The notes beneath the pieces were generated by a model. That model saw nothing but the letters and a program-made list of their open reading frames with translations. It did no database searches and was not told where the DNA came from. A DNA stretch of 64,000 nucleotides from Plantago ovata (lineage: Eukaryota > Streptophyta > Magnoliopsida > Lamiales > Plantaginaceae). The first letter of the stretch is position 1; the number at the start of each line of letters is the position of its first letter. A program made the position numbers and the translations under genes. Where the stretch lies: assembly GCA_028274465.1 (NCBI GenBank), contig CM051457.1, forward strand, positions 33,267,313 through 33,331,312, given 5' to 3'. Shown piece after piece: positions 43,811-56,232 of this stretch.

Positions 43811-45163
43811 GAAATGTAAAACAAATTTATAACAATAGTGGTATAATATTTACACATGTATTTTTATATATATGTGATCAGTATCGTTTTCTTATGGAAT
43901 TGGAGAAAATATATTTGTTCTATATTTTTTGTTTACATCTTTCATGTTTCGTCGTCTACACAAGAGCATAGCTCATCCATATATTACTTTTAGACCATTC
44001 CAATTGCTAGTCAAATCAAATAATTATAAATTAAATACTATTGAAAAAAAATCAAATCTGAACAAATATAACTGGGAAAGTTTCACAAATAAAATTTATC
44101 ACATCATATTAATTGAATAAACCAATTCAAAATTGAACAGGTTTCAGTTAAGATATCGAACTTTTTCACACAAAGGGATCAACTGAACTTACTTTTTAAC
44201 AAAAAAAAAACACTCAACTCTAACATTCGTATACGTTAAGGATTTTAAATTCTTTTTCTTTTTTCTTAAAAGGTATCGAACTTGCATAAGTTTTCATAAA
44301 ACATTAATACTTTGTTAAAATTTTAATTGATATTTAAATTTTACGAAATTTCAACAAAAGCTACCAAATTCAATTTCAAGGTTTTTTTTTTCTTTTTGAA
44401 CATTAGAATGAAAACTCAAATATGTGAGAGATAAAAAGAGAGAGGATTAACATTTTATTTTTATAGTTTTCCCCAATATTTGAAGGAAAACAAAAATGAA
44501 TTCTACTCATTTTTCGATGAAAAATGAAAATGAATATTTATTTATTTGTTTCTAAGCATACTTAACTCATTTTTCGATGAAAAATGAAAATGAATATTTA
44601 TTTATTTGTTTCTAAGCATACTCAAATAATAAGTTTCTAACCATTATCGTAAATGACTGCAGTTTACCTTCAATACTCATTATTTAATAAAATATCCAAT
44701 ACAAAAAAATGTGCCCCAATAGTCTTATAAATTTTAGTAAATTAAATGTCCAGAGAATGTCACATAAAATTTCAGTGAGGAGAAATTTATATCTCATACT
44801 TTTTGTATATGTAAACGTTTATCAAGTTGAATGTCAAAAATAAAGTTGACTTTATTTTGCAAAAAGATATAAGTTTAATATATTTTATATTAAAAATCTC
44901 TAATAAAATATTTGGTACGTTTGGGTATTTTGTATATAAGTTAGATGTCATTTTTACTACAAACAAAAAAGGGATATATTTACTATGGTATAACCAAGTA
45001 GATCAAAGGAAAGTCAAAGCCCTACGTCGAATCAAACATGACTTATATGTTGAGATATGAGGATGTTTATCAAGTGAAGGTTTCTAAGTGGGTGTGACCT
45101 AGTTACTTGGATTTAAAGTCCTTAATTAGTGGATGAAAAGTAATAAAAAGACATAGTTTCACT
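43811..45163. other. AT-rich intergenic DNA with a 60-bp tandem duplication
   Basis: Very AT-rich, no gene. At 44503-44622 a 60-base segment (ACTCATTTTTCGATGAAAAA start) is repeated once in tandem, almost perfectly. Short open frames here (43929, 44827) have random composition. Confidence 0.5.
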
Positions 45164-45475
45164 CACTACAAGAAATTGGGGCATTACCAAGTGAATTATT
45201 TGTTGGTGTTATGGCTTAATTCATTGGTAATAGAGTATTACCAAGAGATCACCCTTGGCATTCTTTCCTTCCTGATACCCTCTTGGGTAATACTAATGCC
45301 AACCAAATTGGGTGTTCTTTGGCGATAAGGTTACAGTTATCAAGGACACATTCCTTGGCAATAGTCATTATCCCAGGCACTTTTAATTGGGAATACCAAA
45401 CATCACCAAGGAATCTTTCATTGGTGTATAAACTAACCATGGTTGAAAAAAAAATAGAGAATAGCAATACCAAAA
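45164..45475. mobile_element. One-sided CACTA-type terminus with subterminal repeats
   Basis: CACTACAAGAAATTGG opens at 45164, the canonical start of plant CACTA elements. It is followed by clustered TTACCAAG, CCTTGG and TTGGTAAT motifs in both orientations like subterminal transposase-binding repeats. A matching CTTGTAGTG end was not found downstream, so this is a truncated end or a short derivative. Confidence 0.55.
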
Positions 45476-46211
45476 CATGATATTGCTATTTTCATTACAT
45501 TCAAATTTAACGAACAACAAATATTTTCAGTAAATCAATAAAAATCTATAAAATGTCAAATAATTTTGTTTCTCTTACAAGTTCAAATATTTTTAGCACA
45601 TTTTGTAAAAGACGATCTTACAAAGTCCTATCCTAGACTCGTTAGGAAGTAGCTTTGTGTAAGTTATGTCACGATAAACTCTGCTGTAATCTTGTTCATC
45701 TCTAATACATCTTCACTTTCAAAAAAAACTGTTGAAGAGCTTGTTGTGGAACAACCGATCGACCACCACAACCACCGACGTCTGCATTTTATTAGCTAGA
45801 GACCACCATTCCCACCACCGGCTTCATCTTCCGATTCACCTCGCCTGAGATTTCTCCTTCTGAAATCAGAAATCCTGCTAAAACCCAAACAACTATATCA
45901 ATCTTTGAATTGAAATCAATCTAAGCTAAAAAAAAAAAAAAAACCAAACAGCTAAACACACAATTTGTGACATCTTGCAAACACAGTAGCATTTAGCACC
46001 ATATTTATCAATCAAAGCCGTCAAAACAAACTTTCTTAGCATCCGATACCAATGACTCGTTCATCAGAAAAGACAAACATGTAGAATTGAAGAAACTGAC
46101 TACTGAAAGTTTAAAGCTCAATCACCAATAATTTCCAGTAAGCACAATTAAAACAGAAGTACATGCTCATACACACCCCAAAATTCAGCTAATTTCAAAT
46201 GGAATGAAGAG
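45476..46211. other. Boundary region between CACTA end and Athila-like fragment
   Basis: No gene recognised; the left breakpoint of the Athila-like fragment must lie here, but no LTR or target duplication is visible. Confidence 0.35.
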
Positions 46212-46883
46212 TTAACAACCAACCTTTAACAAATATAGCAGAAAATAAAAAGAGAAAAAAGGATCAAAACTCCCTTGAAACTCGTCGGTGGGGACATGGA
46301 CCAAAACGTAAGAGTGAAGATCAGGAATGTCTACAACAATAGAGTCTATGCAGGCCGGTTCAGAGGTACCAATATCCTCAAAGACTAGCTCCTCAACCTC
46401 AAGACAACTCGAAACAAGGATTTCTGACTCAGGGGAAGCAATGGATTCGACCGTCACCTCCTCCATGAATTCTTCTTCACCAACAATCTGAACATCCTCG
46501 ATGATAGGTGTCTCAACATGCTCACTCACATCATCCACTGAAATCTCATTCAATTGCCTCTGTACTTCGGATTCACCCCATAAGAAAGGATAGTGAAGCT
46601 TAACCTCATTCATGGTCAAAACATCCACGAGATCTTCACCAATATCTCGAAGAGCGCTGAAAATTTGATCAGCAAACTCATCGCAAGCAAGCTTGACAAC
46701 ACTCGGTGTCATATCAAGGATATCTCTCCCAGTTCTTTTTTCCAAAGCCATTTGATACCCGGATCTCAAACCGCAGTAGAAATACCACAACAATTCTCCG
46801 AGCTCCATCTGGTGTTTGGAGTTCTTCCTCGAGTGCAGGTACTCAAATCTACGCCAAGCGAGATGAAAACCTTCATTCGGCAA
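46212..46883 (-). pseudogene. Gag-like fragment of an Athila-type element
   Basis: The first residues MPNEGFHLAWRRFEYLHSRK and LGELLWYFYCGL follow the usual plant gag pattern (a SF..AW.RF..L segment, then L...FY.GL). After about residue 110 the protein becomes acidic and unlike gag. It lies about 340 bases after a primer binding site, the normal gag position, on the same strand. Protease, RT and integrase are absent, so the element is truncated on its 3' side. A long AT-rich end suggests the frame runs into unrelated DNA. Confidence 0.65.
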
Positions 46884-47223
46884 CTAACAGAACGAGGTAA
46901 CAACACTTCTATCCATACAAGCATCAGCAACATGTCCATTCTCCCCATAAACTTCGCAATACAGGTCATTCATGTATACCTACACACAAAGACAAGCAAG
47001 GGAGAGTATTTCCGCAACAAAAGCAAAAAGCTAAACTAACATATATACAAAACTCAACCAAGAGTGCAACAAAAACACAAGGAGCGCAAGCACACACAAG
47101 GTAACCAAGAACACCAAGAGCAGATTAGATAAGTTTGCTGAAAAAGATAGGGGGAAAGAAATGAGGTAAGAAAGTGAAGTTGCTAAGAAACAAAAGTTAC
47201 ACACTAAAGCAAAGGAGTTAAGT

Positions 47224-47243
47224 CCCCGGCAACGGCGCCAAAT
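47224..47243 (-). promoter_or_regulatory. Primer binding site of the Athila-like element
   Basis: Minus-strand TGGCGCCGTTGCCGGGGA, two bases after the LTR edge. It is the classical Athila-type site complementary to aspartate tRNA. Confidence 0.85.
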
Positions 47244-48795
47244 TGATGAGTCGTTTTTTTACCAATTAAATTTGTTTGTAGCCAAAGAACACTTATTCAC
47301 TACACAAAAGATTTAGCGCAGCGGTAAGATGTTCCCGAGTGTCGTTCTCTCGGGACCTAATGTGGCTTTGTTTAGTGCAAACAATTGTAATCAACCAAGA
47401 AGCAAGTTTTGTAAGAATTAACCAAACACTCATGTTACCAACACTTGCTAGAAGAAGATAATCAGAAGAGAAAGATGTTGGTGGTAGCTTAGTGGTAATG
47501 ATAAGCAACGAATTACAAATACGCTTATAAGTTCAGTGCGTAAAACCTTCGACTAAGTCTGTTAAGCAACCCGTCTAGGTAACTTTCAGGACACATATCA
47601 TAAAAGATCACTATCAATACTTTAGAGGTGTTTGTGACTAACACCATTTATCTAGCATGCTGCAAATCACAAACATACAATCCTATAGCCTTGAATGACC
47701 AAGAGTTTGTCATAATACTCAATTCGAATATATTTTATAGGCAACTATGAATCATATGAAGCAATTTGCAGCAAGATTAAATCACAATCTCATGTAAGCA
47801 TAAACATAATTCGAAAACAATATCAATCTCACATTCTACCACCAACATACAAAGAATTAGCTACGCATATCAATCATGGTGTTAAACATAATCGTATATG
47901 AATATTCAAAGAAAAGCATAGAATCAAATCAAAGATGAATACGTATGATACAAATTACCATCGTAGTGTCACTTAATCGGTGGATGTTGATCAAGGTTCA
48001 CCACTCGTTAATGAAAGAATCCAAGCAATCCCAATCTTAATCTTAAATCTCTTGATGATAATCAAGCTTCTAGCTAATGAGTCTGAGCTATGGAGCCTCC
48101 AAGAGCTCTCCAAAGCTTTTACAAAGTGAAATGAATGAGAAAAAGTAACTGAAAATCGAGTTTAAATGCCAAAATCACGATCTAGATCTGATGCCAAGCG
48201 AAGGGCTTGGCTTCTGTCAAGCGCTTAGCTTGGAAAGCGAAGGGCTTGACAGGGGCCAAGCGCTTCGCCTGGAATTCCAGAGAATCTGCCCAGAATTTCT
48301 GCTTGACTTTAACTCGATATACAGGGCTCATACAATGTCGGATCAGGGCGTGTAATATACCGTTGGATAGCCCTTTGAGTTATCTACGCGCGGAAGTTGG
48401 TTTGAGGTCAATAAAATGCTTTATGAGAAAGTTATTGCCCAAATGGCTAGGCTGTGTCAATCATGAACACTTGAACGACTCCAAAACTTCCACCCGAACT
48501 TTTGAATTTGCTTCCAAGGTAAGGCTAAGTTCTCCAAAATGTGATTCTTGGCTTAACTCGAACTAAGGGCACTCACGAAAATATCCACAGAGATCAAGGA
48601 ACTTCAACGGGGTCATTTTTCATCCAAAATGCTTCGTTTTTAGCTCCAAAAATACCGTTTCGTACCTAACTGCCTGAAAATGCAAAAAAAATAAAACGTG
48701 ACACTATTCTACAAAACTAACCAAAAAACTGAGCAAAAAGATAGTAAAAGAAGGTAAAAAAAGACAAGATGAACGCGTAAAAAATACGTTCATCA
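47244..48795 (-). repeat. 5' LTR of an Athila-like Ty3/gypsy element (1,552 bp)
   Basis: Starts TGATGAGTCG and ends ACGTTCATCA, giving inverted TGATGA/TCATCA ends, next to the primer binding site. LTRs of about 1.5 kb fit Athila. A cluster of CAAGCGC, GCGAAGGGCTTGG and GCTTAGCTTGG palindromic words lies at 48190-48275. The partner LTR is not in the window. Immediately beyond the right end a helicase frame begins mid-domain, so the element inserted into a Helitron. Confidence 0.85.
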
Positions 48796-50167
48796 CAGGT
48801 TGATGAGACATCTATGTGCGGTAAGATATCTCCAGGCAGTGAGGTTGCGGGCTTGCTAATTAAAATCAAGCTCATTATATGGGATGAGGCTCCAATGACA
48901 AATGAGTATTGCTTTAAAGCATTGAATCGAAGCATACGAGATGTCATACGGGGTCCGGACTGTTCGCCTTCTTCTATGCCTTTCAGTGGTATGGTTGTTG
49001 TTTTTGGAGGTGACTTTAGACATATATGGCATGTTGTTCCTAATGGTAGCAGACATGATGTTGTGCATGCCTCTTTGTGTTCGACAGGAGAATATGTGAT
49101 TTTTGCAGAGTTCTTAATTAAGCTTACCAAGAACATGCGTTTGCAGGTATGTTGACAAATTTTCATTGGTTAAATTGAACACGGTAATTACAATAATTAG
49201 ATTTAACACATTTAGTATGTTTAATTTCAATTTTCTGTACATTTTTTTCCCAAACTGGTGGATCTCATGCTAATGTCGAGAGCATCCGAGAATTCACTGA
49301 GTGGTTGTTAACTGTAGGTGATGGTGTCATTGGAGGTCCTAATGATGGTGAGGTTGAGTTTACTCTACCTGATGAAATTGTTATTCCGAATGCACATGAT
49401 TCAATACATGCTATTGTTGATAGCACATATCCTTCTCTTTTATATCATGTTAGAGATGGTGCTTATTTCCACGACAGGGCTATACTTGTTCCTACTAATG
49501 AAGGGTTGAGGAGATCAATAATCATGTCATGTCTTTGTTGCCAAGGGATTCCACAGAATACATGAGTTCAAATACCATATGCCTTGATGAGGATGATATT
49601 GTGAACCGCAAGAATGTTTATTCTGCCGAATTTCTTAATACTATAAGGGCATCGGGTCTCCCAAATCACATTATAAGGCTTAAAGTTGGTTGTCCGATTA
49701 TGCAGCTTAGGAACATTGACCAATCTGCATGTTTGTGCAATTGTACGAGGCTTATTGTGTCCGGATTGCAACCTCATGTTATAGAGGCCAGGATGATGTC
49801 TGGGTGTAATGCTGGAAATAGTATTTACATACCCCGTATGGTCCCGTCACCTTCTAATCAAACAAAATTCCCCATTTGATTCCAGAGGAGACAATTCCCT
49901 ATAACTATGAGCTATGCTATGACCGTTAATCCGTGGCTAATGTTGCAATGTTGCATATTATCCGTGGCTAATGTTGGATTTTATCTTACCAGGCCTTTCT
50001 TCAGTCACATTCAGTTGTACGTGCCTTTCTCTAGGGTTACCATAAAAAAAGGACTCAAGGTCTTTACTAGCAAAAAAAGACTTAAGATCTTATTCCTTGA
50101 TGATGATGGAAAATCAACCGACATTACCAGTAATGTCGTTTACAGAGAAATACTATGCAATCTCTAA
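48796..50167 (+). pseudogene. Helitron Pif1-like helicase, C-terminal half, degenerate
   Basis: From the first base after the LTR the plus strand reads helicase: VDETSMCGKISPGSEVAGLL, LIIWDEAPMTNEYCFKAL (Walker B-type motif II), MVVVFGGDFRHI (motif III) and LTKNMRL. Then GDGVIGGPNDGEVE, DRAILVPTNEG, then IIRLKVGCPIMQLRNID and LYVPFSRVT ... VVYREIL at the end. These are conserved blocks of the plant Helitron Rep/Hel protein. The frame is broken by stops and shifts and by a possible intron at about 49147-49255. The Rep half and the helicase N-terminus are missing on the left, where the Athila-like element sits. Confidence 0.85.
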
Positions 50168-50509
50168 GGTAACTTTTGACCTCTATTCTATATTTGTATT
50201 TTTATGTTAATTATGTTTTTCAATTTATAAATATATTTATTCTTTTTATTTATTTATTTAACTTATTCATACTTTCGTACTTATTAAGTGAAATTACTTC
50301 TTTTTTTCCATGTGGTATCGCTCCAGAGGACCTCTCCCTCATCTCCTATCCTATAGCTATCAACTTTACGTGGCACCCATCTCCTCCCCCTTCCCCCTCC
50401 CTCCTGGAAGGACACGGGGAATTGTATGTGACATCATGACGACTCATTTTAAATTATATATAGATTTGTAGTGTTTTTATTGTATTCTTAATTCAACATA
50501 TATGTGGTA

Positions 50510-50536
50510 CGTGGAAACACCACGGGTTTGTGCTAG
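50510..50536 (+). mobile_element. Helitron 3' terminus (hairpin plus CTAG)
   Basis: A short stem CGTGG-AAACA-CCACG (50510-50524) is followed eight bases later by CTAG (50533-50536) and then a host T. Plant Helitrons end in a hairpin about 10 bases before CTRR and insert next to T. The position about 370 bases after the helicase stop fits. Confidence 0.6.
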
Positions 50537-50686
50537 TGATAGTAGAAAACACTTGAGAAAGAATTACTAAAATTCTCTCGGTGATGAAAGAGTAATTAAA
50601 GGTCAAAGTGTGTTTGTTGAGAACTTAGCTAGGAAGCTCAAGTGTTGGAATTGGGAGTTATCCCACGTTGCTAAAATGGGAATAGT

Positions 50687-51127
50687 ATGAAGTGTCTTCC
50701 AGATTCAGATTCAGATGAAGATGAAGGTGAAGTTGTAGGTGAAGTTGTAGGTGTAGGTGAAGTTGTTTGTGTAGGTGAAGTTGTAGGTGTATGTGTAGGT
50801 GAAGGTGAAGGTGTAGGAGGTGAAGGTGAAGGTGAATATGTAGTTGTAGTTGTAGGTGAAGATGAAGAGGAATATGTCCCCTCTCCCAATGACCTACTCA
50901 ATAAAACCCCAATTCCTAATAGTGGAAAAACATTTACTTCTCTTGATGAAGATGATGTAATGGGCAGACGTCCAACTGGTAAACAATCTTATCAGGATTG
51001 GACCCTTGATGAAATCTCTACCTGTTTTAGGTTTGAAATGGGCATTATAGAAAGTCCAGTAGATAGAGAGGTTACCTTGCTTCAGCTGCAAAGGTATCTA
51101 ATCCTGCTCGAGGATTCTGGGGTTGTA

Positions 51128-51206
<79 letters not shown>

Positions 51207-51976
51207 GATGTTGTTGTTGGTGGTAGTGGTGAGAATTTAAGTTAGTTATTGTGTTGTGTTATTACAATGTTTAGTTTTTTATGATAGGCTATCAATTTCA
51301 TTTATAGGTTGGGTCAGTTGTTTGTTATAAGAGGTGTTGGTGCTTGATTGAGTTGTTGATGTTTAGTTGTTTATACTCGTATCCAGTTTTTCACCAAGTG
51401 GTTGGTAATATTTTTAGGCCATACTTATCTGTAATTCTTACTTTTCGTGCAGGGTTTTGATCTTGATTTGCACCCTGGTGTTCCTGCTATGGAATGAAGT
51501 ATCATCCCACTCGTGTGTAATCAGAGAGAAGATGCTCTTAGTTACGAACTGTTTCAATATTTGGCTTCTGAGGCTGCGGAACGTTATTATCTCTCTTGTG
51601 TATGTGCACACACTACTTATTTGTATTTTTCTTTTTCTTTTTTTTTTTTTTAGAGTATACTACTTTTAACATTAGTTTATATATACTTTGACAGTTATGT
51701 ATTCTTTTCGCTTTGTTTCAGCTCAAGGATCCAAGATTTCAGGTTGTGGATGAGGCTGAAAAGGTTGGTGGTCAGATCCCTCAGATAGGCAAAGTGATTC
51801 GCGCTAGTTCATACGGCTCTTCTAGTTACATGGGCGAGATTTACTTGACGTTTGAGTATTACAGGAATGTTGGCTACCACTTCTCTACTAATACTCATGT
51901 TACCTGCAAAGCCCTTATAGTATTGGATAAAAGAAAGGAAAAAATCAGGGTGAAGAGGTGCGGTCCTACGGACTAG
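50687..51976 (+). CDS. Unresolved multi-exon gene with acidic repeat N-terminus, possibly cystatin-like
   Basis: Three candidate exons: about 50687-51120 (acidic SDSDEDE start, then VGEVV repeats from a GGTGAAGTTGTA minisatellite, then PSPNDLLNKTPIPN ... LDEISTCFRFEMG), about 51454-51596 (GFDLDLHPGV), and 51721-51976 (LKDPRFQVVDEAEKV ... MGEIYLTFEYYRN ... HVTCKALIVLD). The last intron has donor TGT/GTATGT and acceptor GTTTCAG. Exon 2 is not clean, as frame changes are needed. A GFDLD segment, an LASEAA segment and a final Y.TFE...CKALI sheet faintly recall plant cystatin-like families, but I would not assert it. A perfect ATT repeat of about 26 units (51127-51206) lies right after exon 1. Coordinates are approximate. 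Confidence 0.35.
51127..51206. repeat. (ATT)n microsatellite
   Basis: About 26 uninterrupted TTA/ATT units. In one frame it produces a long Tyr run that is not protein coding in any meaningful sense. Confidence 0.95.
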
Positions 51977-53560
51977 GTAATATATAAATTTCTCATACAA
52001 TATCCTTTTTTATATATGCTCATTTCCATTTTCCAAATTCATTTTCCCAAATGTTTGTTTACACATTAATCAAGTATGCCCAAGTAATTTTTTTCTTATA
52101 ATAATCCAATGTTATGAATTGTGGTATTTGAATTTGAAATTTTAGTACATTACCTGCAGCAGTTGGGGATTTCTTTTAAAATGTAAAAAATTCATTAAGT
52201 CGCATTGTAGCATGAATTAGTCAAACATAAAGATCCACGGTCAAGTGATTATCATTTATTTTGTTGTTTCCCCACCAGATGATACATTTTTTTTTAACCC
52301 ACCTGATTATCATTTAATTTATTAATCGTATTCATTCTTTCTGGTATAGCATTGTCAAACTGAAATGTAACATTGACTAGCATATATTCTTTATACCTCA
52401 AGTATAATGCCTTCAAGTACCTGATCGTTGTATTTTCTTTCTTTATTTACAGATTCCCTTTGGCTCTGGCTCTGGCTCTGGCTTGCGTGCAGTTTATTCA
52501 TATTTGCCTTTTATTTGTAATCGCTGTTTAGACTAAACTCCTTTGATTTTAAGAACCAATTCCTGTCATGTTGCCTATGTTTAAAGACCAAGTTTACTTG
52601 TGTTTCACACTTTGGGAAATGAATTCTAACCGACATGTTGCTTATGATTATCCTTTGATTGTCCTGTCTTCCATTTTCTGATTTTTCAGTTCCTTTGTTT
52701 TGTTCTGTGCATAATAGCAATGGCAGTCAGCCTCCTTTGATAATATTAATCCTAACCGTAACACTAATACTCCCTAGTATGTAAGAAAAACATCATTAGG
52801 TATTTAGTTTAGGATCTAGATCACATAATTCGAAAACAGGAGCAAATTCAAATTCGATAGCAAGATTGACGTTTTGCAAAATCTAAAAAAGTATGAGAGC
52901 TAAAATTATTAACCTCTATATAATAATCGAGTGTTACGGATAATTATGAATGCACAAGAGTTTCAGTTAGACTGTTTTTAGCAAGCTTACACGCGGCTTA
53001 CAGCCGCAAAAACGTGTCATAGCCGCGTTTTTGCGGCTTAGCCGCAGCTGTGCGTTTATCTAAAACGCATAAACGCGCACCTAAACCAAGGTGTCAGCCA
53101 ATAGGCTGGTGCCACCTGTACCCCACTACCTCTTTTTTTTTTCTCTCTCTCTTTTATTTCAATTAAATCTTCAAACGATCATAACATTTAAAATAAAAAT
53201 GCTAAAAGTAAATAAAAATTATCAACGTTCATAACTTTTGGAGATCTATAAATAGACATCAACCTTTGATATGTTTGCTCACACCTTCTCCAATTCATTT
53301 TTCCCTTCTTAATTAAAGTTAATGTTTCCCTCATTTACAACAAATCTTCATTCTTATTTACAAAAAATAAATAAATAAATAAATAAAGTTTTTAAAAAAA
53401 ATAACGTAGCAGGGCTTAACCTTGCCTTAGCCGCGTTTAAACAATGACTGATGCGGGTTTTCTTATGTGCTATCGAGAGGATAAGCAGACATTGTGGGAC
53501 AAAATGTCTAAGAGATCACCTATCTAAGTGTGAAGTTTGGCCGCTTCAAAGTAAATACAC
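51977..53560. other. Intergenic DNA with a GCGGC-rich inverted patch
   Basis: No gene. Between about 52970 and 53450 the ends TTTTTAGC...ACGCGGCT and AGCCGCGTTTAAAC face each other, and the left end contains a GCGGCTTAGCCGC palindrome. This is a possible short nonautonomous DNA transposon, but target duplication and ends were not established. Confidence 0.35.
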
Positions 53561-54895
53561 TTATGAAACCAAGTAATATGGAGCAGGTTGATACACAGGG
53601 TGCTCCATATTCCTAACAACATCTCCTCGTGTTACATCAGTTTCATCCACAAACTCCACCTCCACTGAAATATCATGCTTAGTCGATGTGTTCTCCATTT
53701 TCGCAACTAACACTTGACCAACAAGAGTAGTTCCTTCTAACACATACAAGCCTTTGTGTTTCTTTCCTTTCAATACTACTCTGTTCCATTTCTTCACGGA
53801 TTGAACTCCACCTTGACAACCAAAAATACAACCCCTACTTTCTAGCATGCCAAGAGATAACAAATTTCTCTTAAGATTTGGAACATACCTAACATCCTCA
53901 AGTGTTGTGACAGCACCATCGAACATCTTAATATTAACAGAACCAATTCCTTTCACACCGCATGCTTGATTATTACCCAATTGCACAGAATCACCATCTT
54001 CATACTTAAGAGAACTAAACCATGCTTTAACAGGAGTCATATGAAACGAGCAGCCAGAATCTAATATCCAAGAGTTATCACTATTAAATGTACTTATATT
54101 TAAAGCTTCACAGGTAATGAAATTACCGCTTTCTTCTGCAATATCAACATTCACAATCTTCTTGTTTCTCAACTGCGGACAATCTTTCTTCAAGTGACCC
54201 ACCATTTTGCAGTGATAGCATCTTCTATTCTCTGTACCATATTTCTGATATGATTCTCCCTTGGTTTGATATCTCTTTTTATGTTTCACCATTATGCTCT
54301 CATCATCCCCGTTCTGTGATGTTGCAACTCCCTTCTTGAGTTTCTTAGTCATCAATGTTTTCTCAACATCAGCCAGTGTGAGAGCATCACCTTTGGTAAT
54401 TACTAGTGCATCTACGACACTTTCATAGGCCTTCGGAAGAGCATTCAATAACAGCAAAGCCTTATCATCCTCAGCAAGCTTTATCCCCGCCTCCTCCATG
54501 TCTTTGCATAGCTTCTTGAAAGTAGTAACTTGTTCCATGATTGGCTTTTCGACTACAACCTTGAAAGCAAACATCTTCTGTTTTAAATACAACTTGCTCT
54601 CTGTTGTCTTAACATTGAACATCTCATCTAGCTTATCCCAAAGCGCCTTCGCCGTAGTTTGGTCAGAAACTTCATGTAGAGTGTCATCAGAAATTGACAA
54701 TACCAATGTACTGTGTGCTTTCTTGATTGCCAATGCCTTGTATGCGGCTGTAACCGTCGCTGCAAATCCTGCATCTCCATCCAAGGCCTCTACATTGCCT
54801 TCCTTCGTGAGCAAAGCCTTCATCTTCAGCTTCCATACACCGAAATCAGTTTTCACTGACAGCTTCTCTACCTCAAACTTTACTGTTGATGTCAT
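53561..54895 (-). pseudogene. Ty1/copia gag with protease start, truncated
   Basis: A 444-residue frame: gag core (FGVWKLKMKALL, ALWDKLDEMFNVKTTESKLY, LLLLNALPKAYESVV), zinc knuckle CYHCKMVGHLKKDC, and the aspartic protease start WILDSGCSFHMTPVKAWF. It continues into the pre-integrase region (VRYVPNLKRNLLSLGMLE, GLYVLEG) and stops at 53561 before any integrase. The frame is open for its full length, which suggests a recent truncation or deletion. It starts about 80 bases after the putative 5' LTR. No 3' LTR was found on the left. Confidence 0.88.
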
Positions 54896-54973
54896 ATCTC
54901 CGCTTCACAGATCAATAGGGTCTGGACTCTAGTCGATTTCCAGGGATTTCCCACAGATCAATACGACGCCAAT

Positions 54974-55460
54974 TGTTGTGCAAAACAATAATAATAATCC
55001 CAAATCGATCAATCACACAACCCTAATTCAGATCTAGCAATAACAATCAAAACAGTAAAAGAAAAACAAGCAATTTATGTGGTTCAGATTTGAATATCCT
55101 ACGTCCACGGAGGTCAGAGATCTTTCCACTATATCAAGAAGAATACAAGAACTTACAAGTACTCCTCAATTGCGTATGTCGAACAGAGCCTCGTTCTCTC
55201 CTTCTCTAGCTGATCTCGCCGCTGCCCTCTTCTCTATGGAATTCGGCCGCCTCCTCCTATCTCTAGACTCTCTAATTTTTGTCTATGTAAATTGTGTATG
55301 AGAAGAGCTCTAGAGAACCCCTATATATAGTGAGAAATCTCCTAATAATTCTCTAACCTAACTTAGGCAGACAAAAACCCATAAGCCCATAAAAATAAAG
55401 TAGGCTAGTCCGATTCCAGAATCTTCCTAAACCTTAGAATTCATACTACACGACCACACA
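54974..55460 (-). repeat. Probable 5' LTR of the truncated copia element
   Basis: Sequence opens TGTTGTGCAAAACAATAA next to a TTGGCGTCGTATTG region on the minus strand in primer-binding position. It holds a minus-strand TATA box (CTATATATAG, 55321-55330). The outer end is uncertain, about 55460, and there is no second LTR for comparison. Confidence 0.55.
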
Positions 55461-56232
55461 AAGCATCCAATCTGTTTTGTTGATCTATCGCAGATTGTTC
55501 AGAGTTGCAGAAAACTTGAAGCGGAGAATACGCAGACCGCTCGTGCACAACATCAGTAAATTTGGAAAGCCGAAACCTACGGGCTCGGGCTACACTGAGA
55601 CATCGCAAATTGCGGATTATGTCTTCGCTTACTCTGTCGTGTTTCCGGTGCGGATTGGTTTGTTGGGCTGGTCATGGCTGGTGTAGAACGGGATTATATA
55701 TGCAACGAGGTGAAATCATTCTTGAACTGTACTATATATGATTTTAATACATATTTGATGATCACAATTTCATCTATTTACTATACTGAGTGTTTGAGAA
55801 GTCTTAGGTTGTTTGATTGCTACCGTGCATTTGATCTGAAGCTAAATCATAACTAATCAGGTTTTAGGATTCTTTTATGTATGTCGAAATTGATCATGTT
55901 TATGTTTTACAAGTTTACATGAAAGTTAATGTTAAAACCTAATTGTGTCATTAAACTGAGTTGTGTATACCATGTAATCTGGTGATCAAATTAGGCAATA
56001 GAGATATGTCAACTTTGTTGTGATTGGTATGCGCATGATTTGAAGATTGATTTTGGTATTTAATATGCACGGCTCCATAACTAAAGTAGATCGTCTCTCA
56101 ACTTTGAAGTTTCATTCACTCATCAGTTTCCGTTTATTATATTCTGGTACATAGATGATATTTGATTGCTTAAGCTTCCTATAAAATATCTGTTGTAAAC
56201 CACTCTAAGTTTCTCCATTTATTCAGCTTATA
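55461..56232. other. Intergenic DNA, no gene recognised
   Basis: A 69-codon open frame (55477-55686) has no recognisable motif. The remainder is AT-rich unique sequence up to the CACTA element. Confidence 0.4.

Noticed and set aside
50470..50476. TTTGTAGTG at about 50466-50474 as partner end for the CACTA terminus at 45164
   Set aside because: It lacks the CTTGTAGTG form, no matching 3-bp duplication with the left flank (ACT), and no matching subterminal repeats precede it.
51127..51208. Poly-tyrosine protein end
   Set aside because: Product of reading an ATT microsatellite; not a plausible protein.
52970..53450. Possible MITE with GCGGCT ends
   Set aside because: Terminal repeats are only loosely similar and no target duplication was found.
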